From Nocardia paucivorans NBRC 100373 (GTDB lineage: Bacteria > Actinomycetota > Actinomycetes > Mycobacteriales > Mycobacteriaceae): a stretch of 64,000 nt of DNA. Below the pieces are notes generated by a model that made no database searches, had not been told where the DNA came from, and worked only from the letters and a program-made list of their open reading frames with translations. This document shows positions 15,269-21,494 of this stretch, piece after piece. The stretch covers positions 62,001 through 126,000 of the forward strand of contig NZ_BAGE01000058.1 of the NCBI RefSeq assembly GCF_000308675.1, written 5' to 3'. A program made the translations under genes and the position numbers. The number at the start of each line of letters is the position of its first letter. The stretch's first letter is position 1.

Positions 15269-16276
15269 GTGGACATCGAAGCGCTGCGCGCCTTCGTGGT
15301 CGTTGCCGAGACCGGACTGTTCCAGGCCGCCGCCGACGAACTCGGGATCAGCCAGCAGGCGATCTCCAAGCGGATCATGGGCCTGGAGAAGAACCTCGGG
15401 GTCGTGCTGCTGGTACGCACCTCTCGCGGCTCCCGGCCGAGCGTGGACGGGCAGGTCTTCCTGCCGCACGCCAAGAATGTCTTGGCCGCGCTCGAACAGG
15501 CAGAACAGGCCGTACGCCCCGGTAGCCGCCCCCTGCGCGTGGACGTCCTCAACCGGCGCATCGCCCCGGCCCAGGCCGTCTACCGCTTCTACCGCTCCTG
15601 TCCGGAGGCCGGCCTGGACACAGTCGCTCTCGGCGAGGAAAACGCCGCAGGGGCCGCCCGGGTCGTGATCGAAGGAGCCATCGACGCCACCTTCCGCGCC
15701 CTGCCCGCAGAACAGGTTCCGACCGGGATCAGCGCCGAACGCCTCCTGGACGATCCGCTGGAGCTCCTGGTCGGGCCCGGTCATCCATTGGCGGGCAAGA
15801 AGTGGGTCCGGCCCGCGGACTTGGCCGGTCACCGCATCTGGATCCCCGGCATCAGGGCCGGTACGGAGTGGGCGCAGTTCTACCGATCGCTCTCGGAGGC
15901 ATTCGATTTGAGCATCGACGCGCTCGGCCCTCACTTCGGCGACGAAGCTCTCATGGACGTGTTGGCCGACTCCGGTTCGTCGGCGACCCTGGTGGGCAGC
16001 AGGGACCGGTACCTATGGCCGGAAAGCTATGGTCTGAGGCGTATACCGCTGCGCGAGCCGACGCCGATTTACCCGCACGTACTGCTCACGCGTACCGGCC
16101 ACCGGCATCCCGTGTTGACCGAACTGCGCGACCACCTGCGAATCTCGGCACCACGCACCACCGACGACGTATGGGCCCCGGACTGGGTGGCCGGCCGACC
16201 TACCGATTCAACGGATGGAAGCCACTTCAGGAAGTCGGAACGAGGAGCGACCGATCACCGGGAATCCTTCCGATAG
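15269..16276 (+). CDS. LysR-family transcriptional regulator
   Basis: 335 residues. The N-terminal winged helix-turn-helix is typical: 'IEALRAFVVVAETGLFQAAA', 'ELGISQQAISKRIMGLEKNL'. The rest forms the periplasmic-binding-type effector domain ('LDDPLELLVGPGHPLAGKKW', 'HFGDEALMDVLADSGSSATL'). It starts at GTG 15269 behind a TAGGGT box. The last ~20 residues run into repeat block A and look unlike LysR proteins. The original stop may have been lost when the repeats formed. Its likely target is the divergent sugar acetyltransferase. Confidence 0.9.
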   Translation: MDIEALRAFVVVAETGLFQAAADELGISQQAISKRIMGLEKNLGVVLLVRTSRGSRPSVDGQVFLPHAKNVLAALEQAEQAVRPGSRPLRVDVLNRRIAPAQAVYRFYRSCPEAGLDTVALGEENAAGAARVVIEGAIDATFRALPAEQVPTGISAERLLDDPLELLVGPGHPLAGKKWVRPADLAGHRIWIPGIRAGTEWAQFYRSLSEAFDLSIDALGPHFGDEALMDVLADSGSSATLVGSRDRYLWPESYGLRRIPLREPTPIYPHVLLTRTGHRHPVLTELRDHLRISAPRTTDDVWAPDWVAGRPTDSTDGSHFRKSERGATDHRESFR

Positions 16277-16358
16277 AACAGGAGAACTCGGTGCCACCAT
16301 CTTCCACAGCAGATGACCGCAGCACGGACCTGACCGTCCTGCATCGTCCCGGATCACT
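16225..16358. repeat. Right copy of the imperfect direct repeat, with 56 extra bases
   Basis: Block A (16225-16255) overlaps the 3' end of the LysR gene, and block B (16312-16357) lies in the next open frame. They match 14539-14569 and 14567-14612. The copies are about 1.7 kb apart in direct orientation and enclose exactly the acetyltransferase and LysR genes. Confidence 0.68.
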
Positions 16359-16680
16359 CGACGGCGCACTGCCCGCGGCGTTCGAGAGGCTGTATCCGCA
16401 GGTGGTCGACGAGAACGAACGCGATCGGTTCTTCTGCGTGTTGTGTTACCCGGCAAAGGAATCGGCCGATGTGCACGGGAGCGTTCCGGTCGACACCCGG
16501 GACGAGCCGGTCACCGAACCTGAAACGCCAGGAAAGTCGACATATATCCGAAACCGTTTCTCCACTACCAACCGGTTCCCGAAGATCTCCGCAGAATTTA
16601 CGGGGACGAACCCGCCGATCCGCGAGTACAACTTCCGGGAGCCTCTCCCACGGTGCAGTGGATCGAATGCGCTGCTTCGT
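16291..16680 (+). other. Unassigned open frame or gene remnant after lysR
   Basis: GTG at 16291 follows AGGAGA by 8 bases, and the frame opens with plausible residues ('DRSTDLTVLHRPGS', 'ALPAAFERLYPQVVDENERD'). The frame stays open to 17754, but beyond about 16680 it only mirrors a broken SDR gene on the other strand. I do not recognise the protein. The first 15 codons after the start belong to repeat block B, so this may be the beginning of an old gene whose remainder was replaced. Confidence 0.3.
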
Positions 16681-17507
16681 CAGGCATCCGAGATATCGGG
16701 CACGGTCACCGAGGAAGTGAATGGGAAATACGTCTCGGTGAGTTGCTCGGAGACGCACCAGAGCCGCTCAGCGGTGGCGGGATCTTTCGCTGCGGCCGAC
16801 GGCTCGGTGATCACAGCCGGTCCACGGACACCACCGAAGCGACCGGGGCCGACGAAGCCTGCGGCGGGGATGTCGCCGGTTGCCGCTGGTGATCCGGAAA
16901 CCGGTGGAGGCCATACCGGATGCGCCGCGGCTGCGATCACCGGTGACCCGACCGCGGGCAGCCGGCGCTACAACTCGACGGTGAACAGCAGATTCGCCGG
17001 CTTGGACTGTCCATGGACGAGGAGCGGTTTGTACGGCCGTTCCTCCCACTGGAGGCCGTCGAAATCGATGTGCGCGATGCGGTGCGCGTCGGAGGAGACG
17101 GTCACCACGCGGCTCGTGACCCGGTCCAGCAGTAGGTTCGTCAGTGCGAAGTGCCCGAGATGGTGGACCCCGAATTGGAGTTCGAAACCCTCCGTCGTGT
17201 GCCGCAACGAGTCGGTCATCGTGCCGGCGTTGTTGACGAGAATGTCCACCGCGCTGTCGATACCGGCGGCGAAGTCGCGAATCGACTCCAGCGAAGCGAG
17301 ATCGAGTGGACGAACTTCGACCGCACCGCTCATCTCGGCAGCGGCGGCGTGGCCCTTGTCCTGGTCTCTGACGGCGAGGATGAGCCGCGCCCCCTTGGCG
17401 ACCAGTGCGGCGGCCGCGGCACGGCCGATCCCGCTATCGGCACCGGTGATGATAATGGTGCGGCCGGTTTGGTCCGGTATCCGCGCAGGTGAAGCGGGTA
17501 TGCGCAC
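16680..17507 (-). pseudogene. Short-chain dehydrogenase gene broken by an in-frame stop
   Basis: The N-terminal 179 codons encode a classical SDR of the retinol-dehydrogenase-like type: 'IIITGADSGIGRAAAAALVA' (cofactor loop), 'ILVNNAGTM' and 'VVTVSSDAHR'. The active-site Tyr is replaced by His165 in 'HGQSKPANLLF'. A TAG at 16968-16970 interrupts the gene there. The same frame goes on with SDR-like words ('RRLPAVGSPVIAAAAHP', then 'GFVGPGRFGGVRGPAV', 'RLWCVSEQLTETYFPF') and ends at 16680, but roughly 50-60 residues seem to be missing in between. Amber stop, deletion and lost Tyr together indicate a dead gene. Confidence 0.78.
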
Positions 17508-17622
17508 GAAGCCGATGTATCCGCCGACATTGCAACAGCGATTCGCGACAAAGGAGACCTCGAACTGTCGGTGCGTAAGCGGCCACCACCTCGGCGTGAC
17601 CAGTCTGTGCTACGCCGCTACT

Positions 17623-17880
17623 TCAGGAGGTGCTGCGATACTCCTCTTCGAAAGCCCTCAATTCGTCGAAGGATTCACTCTGCCGTCCCAGCCGGTTACG
17701 TTGGTACGTCAGTACATCCTTGCCGTAGAGGCGAGTGTTCGGACCACCCTATGAGCCGGGAGCGCACCTCCTCGAAGATGGTGTGATGAAGCCACCCGAG
17801 GTCACTGCCATTCGGGAGGGACAAGGTAACGGTAAGGATGCGCCGGATGAGAAGTACATGCTCGGTGACTGTCGGTATTC
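17623..17880 (-). pseudogene. Small frameshifted gene of unknown family
   Basis: On the minus strand about 17740-17870 reads 'VLLIRRILTVTLSLPNGSDL' and 'GWLHHTIFEEVRSRLIGWSE'. About 17623-17745, in a second frame, reads 'NTRLYGKDVLTYQRNRLGRQ' and 'SESFDELRAFEEEYRSTS' before TGA at 17623-17625. Each half is coherent and charged as in a real protein, and they join only with a frameshift near 17740. No clear start codon is visible. It follows a DUF397 gene on the same strand at about 15 bases, so it may have been part of that unit. I do not recognise the family. Confidence 0.45.
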
Positions 17881-17895
17881 TCCGGTGAGGGTATG

Positions 17896-18105
17896 TCAGC
17901 CCGTACCGGTCGAGCCGGCCTGCCGGATACCGGAGGTGAACTCCGCCCATACCGCCGGCTCGAATACCAGCGCCGGCCCAGATGGATCCTTGGAATCGCT
18001 AACGCCGATCCTTCCATCGCGTAACCACGCTACCTCGACACAATCGGTTCGACCACCACTATGGCTGCTCTTGAACCGTATTGCTCCGGCGAAATCAGTG
18101 CTCAC
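17896..18105 (-). CDS. DUF397 (BldB-like) protein, copy 1
   Basis: A 69-residue protein made of one DUF397 domain: 'RFKSSHSGGRTDCVEVAWL', then 'GRIGVSDSKDPSGPALVFEP', then 'VWAEFTSGIR'. GTG 18105 is chosen because GAGGAG lies 9 bases upstream. DUF397 proteins are small actinobacterial partners of XRE-DUF5753 regulators. Streptomyces BldB is the best-known member, and the Scr1/Scr2 pair behaves like a toxin and antitoxin. Here it is the second DUF397 gene after an XRE-DUF5753 gene, about 270 bases beyond copy 2. Its function in this organism is inferred only from these families. Confidence 0.85.
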   Translation of the reverse strand: MSTDFAGAIRFKSSHSGGRTDCVEVAWLRDGRIGVSDSKDPSGPALVFEPAVWAEFTSGIRQAGSTGTG

Positions 18106-18355
18106 ACCGCATAACTCCTCATGACCTGCCTCAGCAGGTTCCGCCCGGTGGCGCGGCCCACATCGAGACCAGGTCATACCTGGCCGGCAATCCCTTTTCG
18201 ATCCGTATACTCGCCGAATCCACAATCATGGATCAGCGCGGTTCCACCATCCTGCCGATGCAGCGCAAACCCCGGGATCAGCTGTTAACCCGTGGTCCAC
18301 AACCAGGTGATGAGCCAGAGCGGCCGTCTCCTGGCAGGCTATACGGCGCAGCCAT

Positions 18356-18371
18356 TTCCGTCCGGACGGAA
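18356..18371. promoter_or_regulatory. Perfect 16-bp palindrome between the two DUF397 genes
   Basis: TTCCGTCCGGACGGAA is self-complementary over its full length. It lies 7 bases past the end of DUF397 copy 2 and about 250 bases upstream of copy 1. It may be an operator for the XRE protein or a terminator stem without a loop. The surrounding 18106-18378 has no clear gene; a 32-codon frame at 18131-18229 ('MIVDSASIRIEKGLPARYDL') is too short to call. Confidence 0.5.
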
Positions 18372-18378
18372 CGATCGC

Positions 18379-18594
18379 TCAAGCGGAGGCAAGACCCCCC
18401 GACCGGATATCTTTCGTGAAGGCATCCCAAACTTCAGGAGCGAAGATCAACGCAGCGGCCGCCTTGTTCTTCGAATCCCGGACTCCGACATAGCCTTCGT
18501 TCAGCCATGCCACTTCGACACAGGCGCTCTGGCTACCGCTGTGTGTGCTCTTGAACCAAGATGCTCCGGATAGGTCAACGCTTGTCACGTTCAA
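18379..18594 (-). CDS. DUF397 (BldB-like) protein, copy 2
   Basis: 71 residues with a complete DUF397 domain: 'ASWFKSTHSGSQSACVEVAW', 'GYVGVRDSKNKAAAALIFAP', 'VWDAFTKDIR'. Its start overlaps the end of the XRE-DUF5753 gene by 20 bases, so the two are translated as a coupled pair, the standard WhiJ/BldB-type arrangement. It is clearly related to copy 1 (shared 'FKS.HSG', 'CVEVAWL', 'V.DSK' and 'F.P.VW..F') but far from identical, so the duplication is old or the copies have different partners. Confidence 0.9.
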   Translation of the reverse strand: MNVTSVDLSGASWFKSTHSGSQSACVEVAWLNEGYVGVRDSKNKAAAALIFAPEVWDAFTKDIRSGGLASA

Positions 18595-19489
18595 TCTCCC
18601 TTGTGGCCCGGCGAATCAACTCCCGGGTCTGACTTTCATCCAACGATGCGCTTCTGATTGCAGAAGCAAGCTCACTATAAATCCGCACTTCGGCAGGCTT
18701 CTCCAGATAAACGTCCTGCGCTGGTCCACCTTCCATGAAAACGATAGGAGGTTCTACAGGTTCGCCACGTCCACCCTCGCAGAACGACAGGATTGTGAAC
18801 ATACCGTGGGGCATACCCCACGTCAGGCCGGCGGTGTATGGGTGAATCCGCAGAATGACATTGTCACGTTTGGAGATCTCGGCCAAATGCCGTAGCTGCG
18901 CTGACATGATCCTCGGGCCACCCACCATCCGATACAGCGCCGACTCATGAAGTAGGACTTCCAACCTGACCGGGTTCGTCTTCCGGGTGACAATTGCTTG
19001 CCGCTTCAATCGATGCTCAACACGACGTTCGACGTCATCCCTACTGGTGAAACCGGGATAAGCGCCGATGATGGCCCGTGCATACTCCGGGGTTTGCAAC
19101 AGGCCGGGAACATGCTCGTGATAGGTAAGCTGTTGCTGCGCCGCAGCTTCGAGACCGACGTACATGTTGTAGGCGTCGGAGTACAAACCGCCATAAGCGT
19201 GGTACCAGCTCTGTGCCCTGGCCAGTACCGCCAGGTCGATCGCAGCACGTGTGTCCTTGGCGCTCACGCCATACAACTCACACAGCGCACGGACATCTTG
19301 TTTACGAACCTTCTGCGTCTGACCCGACTCCACCCGCTGTAACGCCGACGCCGACAAATCCACCAGTTTGGCCGCAGCGGCGATGGTGAAACCGTTGGCC
19401 TCACGCCGGTCGCGAAGGAACCGACCGAGTTGACGCCTCGGCAGCGTCGATGTCGGCACAGCATCTACATCGTCTTCCCGCCCTGTCAC
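18575..19489 (-). CDS. XRE-family regulator with DUF5753 domain (WhiJ-like)
   Basis: 304 residues. The N-terminal helix-turn-helix is 'RRQLGRFLRDRREANGFTIA', then 'AAKLVDLSASALQRVESGQT'. From residue ~105 on it matches DUF5753: 'YVGLEAAAQQQLTYHEHVPG', 'LLQTPEYARAIIGAYPG', 'RLEVLLHESALYRMVGGPRI', 'PIVFMEGGPAQDVYLEKPAE'. It starts at GTG 19489 with a GGGGG stretch close upstream. It forms the regulator/antitoxin half of a pair with the overlapping DUF397 gene. Such pairs are abundant in Streptomyces and Nocardia, where they control development and secondary metabolism. Autoregulation is likely. Confidence 0.92.
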   Translation of the reverse strand: MTGREDDVDAVPTSTLPRRQLGRFLRDRREANGFTIAAAAKLVDLSASALQRVESGQTQKVRKQDVRALCELYGVSAKDTRAAIDLAVLARAQSWYHAYGGLYSDAYNMYVGLEAAAQQQLTYHEHVPGLLQTPEYARAIIGAYPGFTSRDDVERRVEHRLKRQAIVTRKTNPVRLEVLLHESALYRMVGGPRIMSAQLRHLAEISKRDNVILRIHPYTAGLTWGMPHGMFTILSFCEGGRGEPVEPPIVFMEGGPAQDVYLEKPAEVRIYSELASAIRSASLDESQTRELIRRATREIERDKR

Positions 19490-19779
19490 GTTGAACCCCC
19501 TTGTTGCGGAATCGAATCAGATCAGTCACGCAATCGGGTCCGTTGTACACCATTTCTGGTTTTCTTCGTGGGGTTTCAAGCGAATTTGGATCGGATAACC
19601 GATTGGGCTTGGACCAGCGCATATGCCGTGGTGTCCTGGGGGCAGGCGTTCGGGTGACATCACCGGCCGCGGCGGAGCAACCGTCTTCCCGGCCCCACGG
19701 TCGATGACCACGTTCGACGGTCGCGCCTCGTGGCCGAATGCCGTTCAGCGCTCACCCACCACAGGTTTCGGGAGGAACC

Positions 19780-20148
19780 ATGTCGTACTCGCATGCCCAT
19801 GAACCCCCGGCGGATACCGGACCCGCCGCCATCGGATTCGTTCGACTCGAGCTCTCCACCCATCACGCGCCACGTCACACTGACGAAATTCGGCGGCATG
19901 CCCGCGAATCCGGCTACCGCTACCTCTATACCGTGCGCCCGCCGGTCGACGAACCGAACCCGCTCACCTACGTTCGCGCCCGCGCCACCGAACTCGGCGC
20001 CCAGGTGATCATCGCCTACGACCTCGGTCAGGTGAACAACCAGCCCCGACTTCTCTGCGATCTGGGATACCGATTGGAAACCGTTTGCCCCCACACGGTT
20101 TGGGCTCCCAGCCTCCCACTGGACAAAACGGAGGCCACCTCGATATGA
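19780..20148 (+). CDS. Small resolvase-like protein without a visible catalytic serine
   Basis: 122 residues from ATG 19780, which has GGAGG 5-6 bases upstream. The central part resembles the N-terminal fold of serine recombinases as seen in a group of actinobacterial hypothetical proteins: 'AIGFVRLELSTHHAPRHTDE', 'IRRHARESGYRYLYTVRPP', 'YVRARATELGAQVIIAYDL'. The position of the catalytic Ser is not convincingly filled and no DNA-binding domain follows, so a recombinase activity is unlikely. It may bind nucleic acid or a partner protein. The start of the next gene overlaps its stop by 4 bases. Confidence 0.7.
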   Translation: MSYSHAHEPPADTGPAAIGFVRLELSTHHAPRHTDEIRRHARESGYRYLYTVRPPVDEPNPLTYVRARATELGAQVIIAYDLGQVNNQPRLLCDLGYRLETVCPHTVWAPSLPLDKTEATSI

Positions 20149-20489
20149 GCGTCTGGAACGCATTGTCCACAATCCTGCTCACCGTTTCCCTGTCCGGATT
20201 CGCGGCGCTCGTCCTCGGGTGTGTGTGGCCCGTCGACCCGCCGCCGAGAGCAACTTCCCACACACGAACGGAACGGTCCCGGCGCAAGCGCACGCCGGCC
20301 CCCACAACGGACTGGACCTGCGCCCTGCCCGGGGTGCCATTGAGCATCGATGACGCCCACAACGCCATGCGCCGCCATCGCGGCCACGACTGCCCCCGCG
20401 AACGCGTCGCCTACGCCACGCTCGCCGCGCACGGTTGCCTCGGTCCCCGTCCCGTCCGCCGACCCTACCGACAGAAAGCCCTGCCATGA
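20145..20489 (+). CDS. Small protein with one membrane segment and a His/Cys-rich tail
   Basis: 114 residues. One hydrophobic segment at residues 5-30 ('LLTVSLSGFAALVLGCVW') is followed by a basic stretch and a conserved-looking C-terminal module, 'LSIDDAHNAMRRHRGHDCPR' then 'ERVAYATLAAHG'. Similar modules occur in Nocardia and Mycobacterium hypothetical proteins with Cys and His that could hold a metal. It overlaps both neighbours by 4 bases (ATGA at each end), so all three proteins are made from one message. No function is known to me. Confidence 0.68.
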   Translation: MSVWNALSTILLTVSLSGFAALVLGCVWPVDPPPRATSHTRTERSRRKRTPAPTTDWTCALPGVPLSIDDAHNAMRRHRGHDCPRERVAYATLAAHGCLGPRPVRRPYRQKALP

Positions 20490-21412
20490 ATCATGTCGTC
20501 GTCACCGGCGCCGCCGGATTTCTCGGCTCGCACCTGTGTCGCGCCCTGCTCGACCGCGGCGACCGGGTCACCGCCATCGATAATTTCAGCACCGGCCGCA
20601 CCGCCACCATCGCTTCTCTCCTGGGACGGCCCGGTTTCACCCTCCGCACTGCGGATATCACAAGGCTCGGCGCCTTCGCCGACCTCGATCGGGTCACCCA
20701 TATCGCGCATCTCGCCCGCCCGGGCAGTCCCGTCGCCGCCGTCCGGCAACCGGAGGCGGCGCTACGGGCGGCGTCCACGGGCACCCTGGCGGCTCTCGAC
20801 CTCGCCGCCGCGCACAATGCCCGTATCGTCATTGCCTCCGGTACGAGCGCCCGTCCTCGTTCCTCGCATCCGAGCCGCCGTTGGGTCACGGCGGCGAGTG
20901 TGCACGCGGCAGGTAACCACCTCACCGAATCCGCGGCCCGCTACTACCGAAACGCCAATATCGGGATCGTGCGACCGTTCGAGGTGTACGGGCCCCACCT
21001 GTGGCCGGACGACGGGCGGGTCACCGCGCTGATCTGCGCGGCGGCACTGCACGGACGAACGATGCGTCTCGGTGATCGGGACCGCCGCGCATTCGTCTAT
21101 GTCGGTGACACGGTCGACGCTGTGCTCGCCCTGCTCGATACCGACACGCCCGGTCCCATCGATCTCGCCGGGCCCGCCGTACCACTTGTCGAATTCGCCC
21201 GTATCGTCTTCGAGCTCACCGGCCGGGGCCGGCTCGAAACCACATCCACGACAACCGCCGAAACCATTGCTGCATCCACCGGTGTCACGCGGACCTGCGC
21301 TTGGTTCGGTCGCCGACCTCGCACGGAGTTACCCGCCGGCCTGCGCCATACCCTCGACTGGATGAGCACCGTCCTCACTCGGTCGAATACCGTTCGACAC
21401 CGCCGGGCATAA
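20486..21412 (+). CDS. NAD-dependent epimerase/dehydratase-fold protein lacking the YxxxK pair
   Basis: 308 residues, extended-SDR fold. The cofactor motif GxxGxxG is intact ('VTGAAGFLGSHLCRALLDRG'), the Asp after strand 2 is there ('AIDNFSTGRT'), and substrate-side motifs fit sugar-nucleotide epimerases ('GIVRPFEVYGPHLWPDDGRV', 'RRAFVYVGDTVDAVLALL'). The catalytic Tyr and Lys are His140 and Asn144 ('ASVHAAGNHL'), and the normal Ser/Thr strand reads 'IVIASGTSA'. It therefore binds NAD but probably cannot carry out the standard redox step. It is the last gene of a three-gene coupled operon. It could be a sensor, a structural protein or an enzyme with altered chemistry. Confidence 0.82.
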   Translation: MNHVVVTGAAGFLGSHLCRALLDRGDRVTAIDNFSTGRTATIASLLGRPGFTLRTADITRLGAFADLDRVTHIAHLARPGSPVAAVRQPEAALRAASTGTLAALDLAAAHNARIVIASGTSARPRSSHPSRRWVTAASVHAAGNHLTESAARYYRNANIGIVRPFEVYGPHLWPDDGRVTALICAAALHGRTMRLGDRDRRAFVYVGDTVDAVLALLDTDTPGPIDLAGPAVPLVEFARIVFELTGRGRLETTSTTTAETIAASTGVTRTCAWFGRRPRTELPAGLRHTLDWMSTVLTRSNTVRHRRA

Positions 21413-21494
21413 GCGGACAGGGTGCCACCACATGCAATACCCGGCGCTGCGGCAGAGACCGCGCCGGCAGGTGGACGAACTGTGTCGATTCGAA

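Noticed and set aside
15802..17754. 650-codon plus-strand frame spanning LysR, a remnant and the SDR pseudogene
   Set aside because: It is antisense or out of frame to recognisable protein sequence for most of its length; only its part from 16291 is kept as an uncertain stretch.
19780..20148. Possibility that the resolvase-like protein is an active recombinase marking a mobile element
   Set aside because: No convincing catalytic Ser, no DNA-binding domain and no attachment-site repeats around it.
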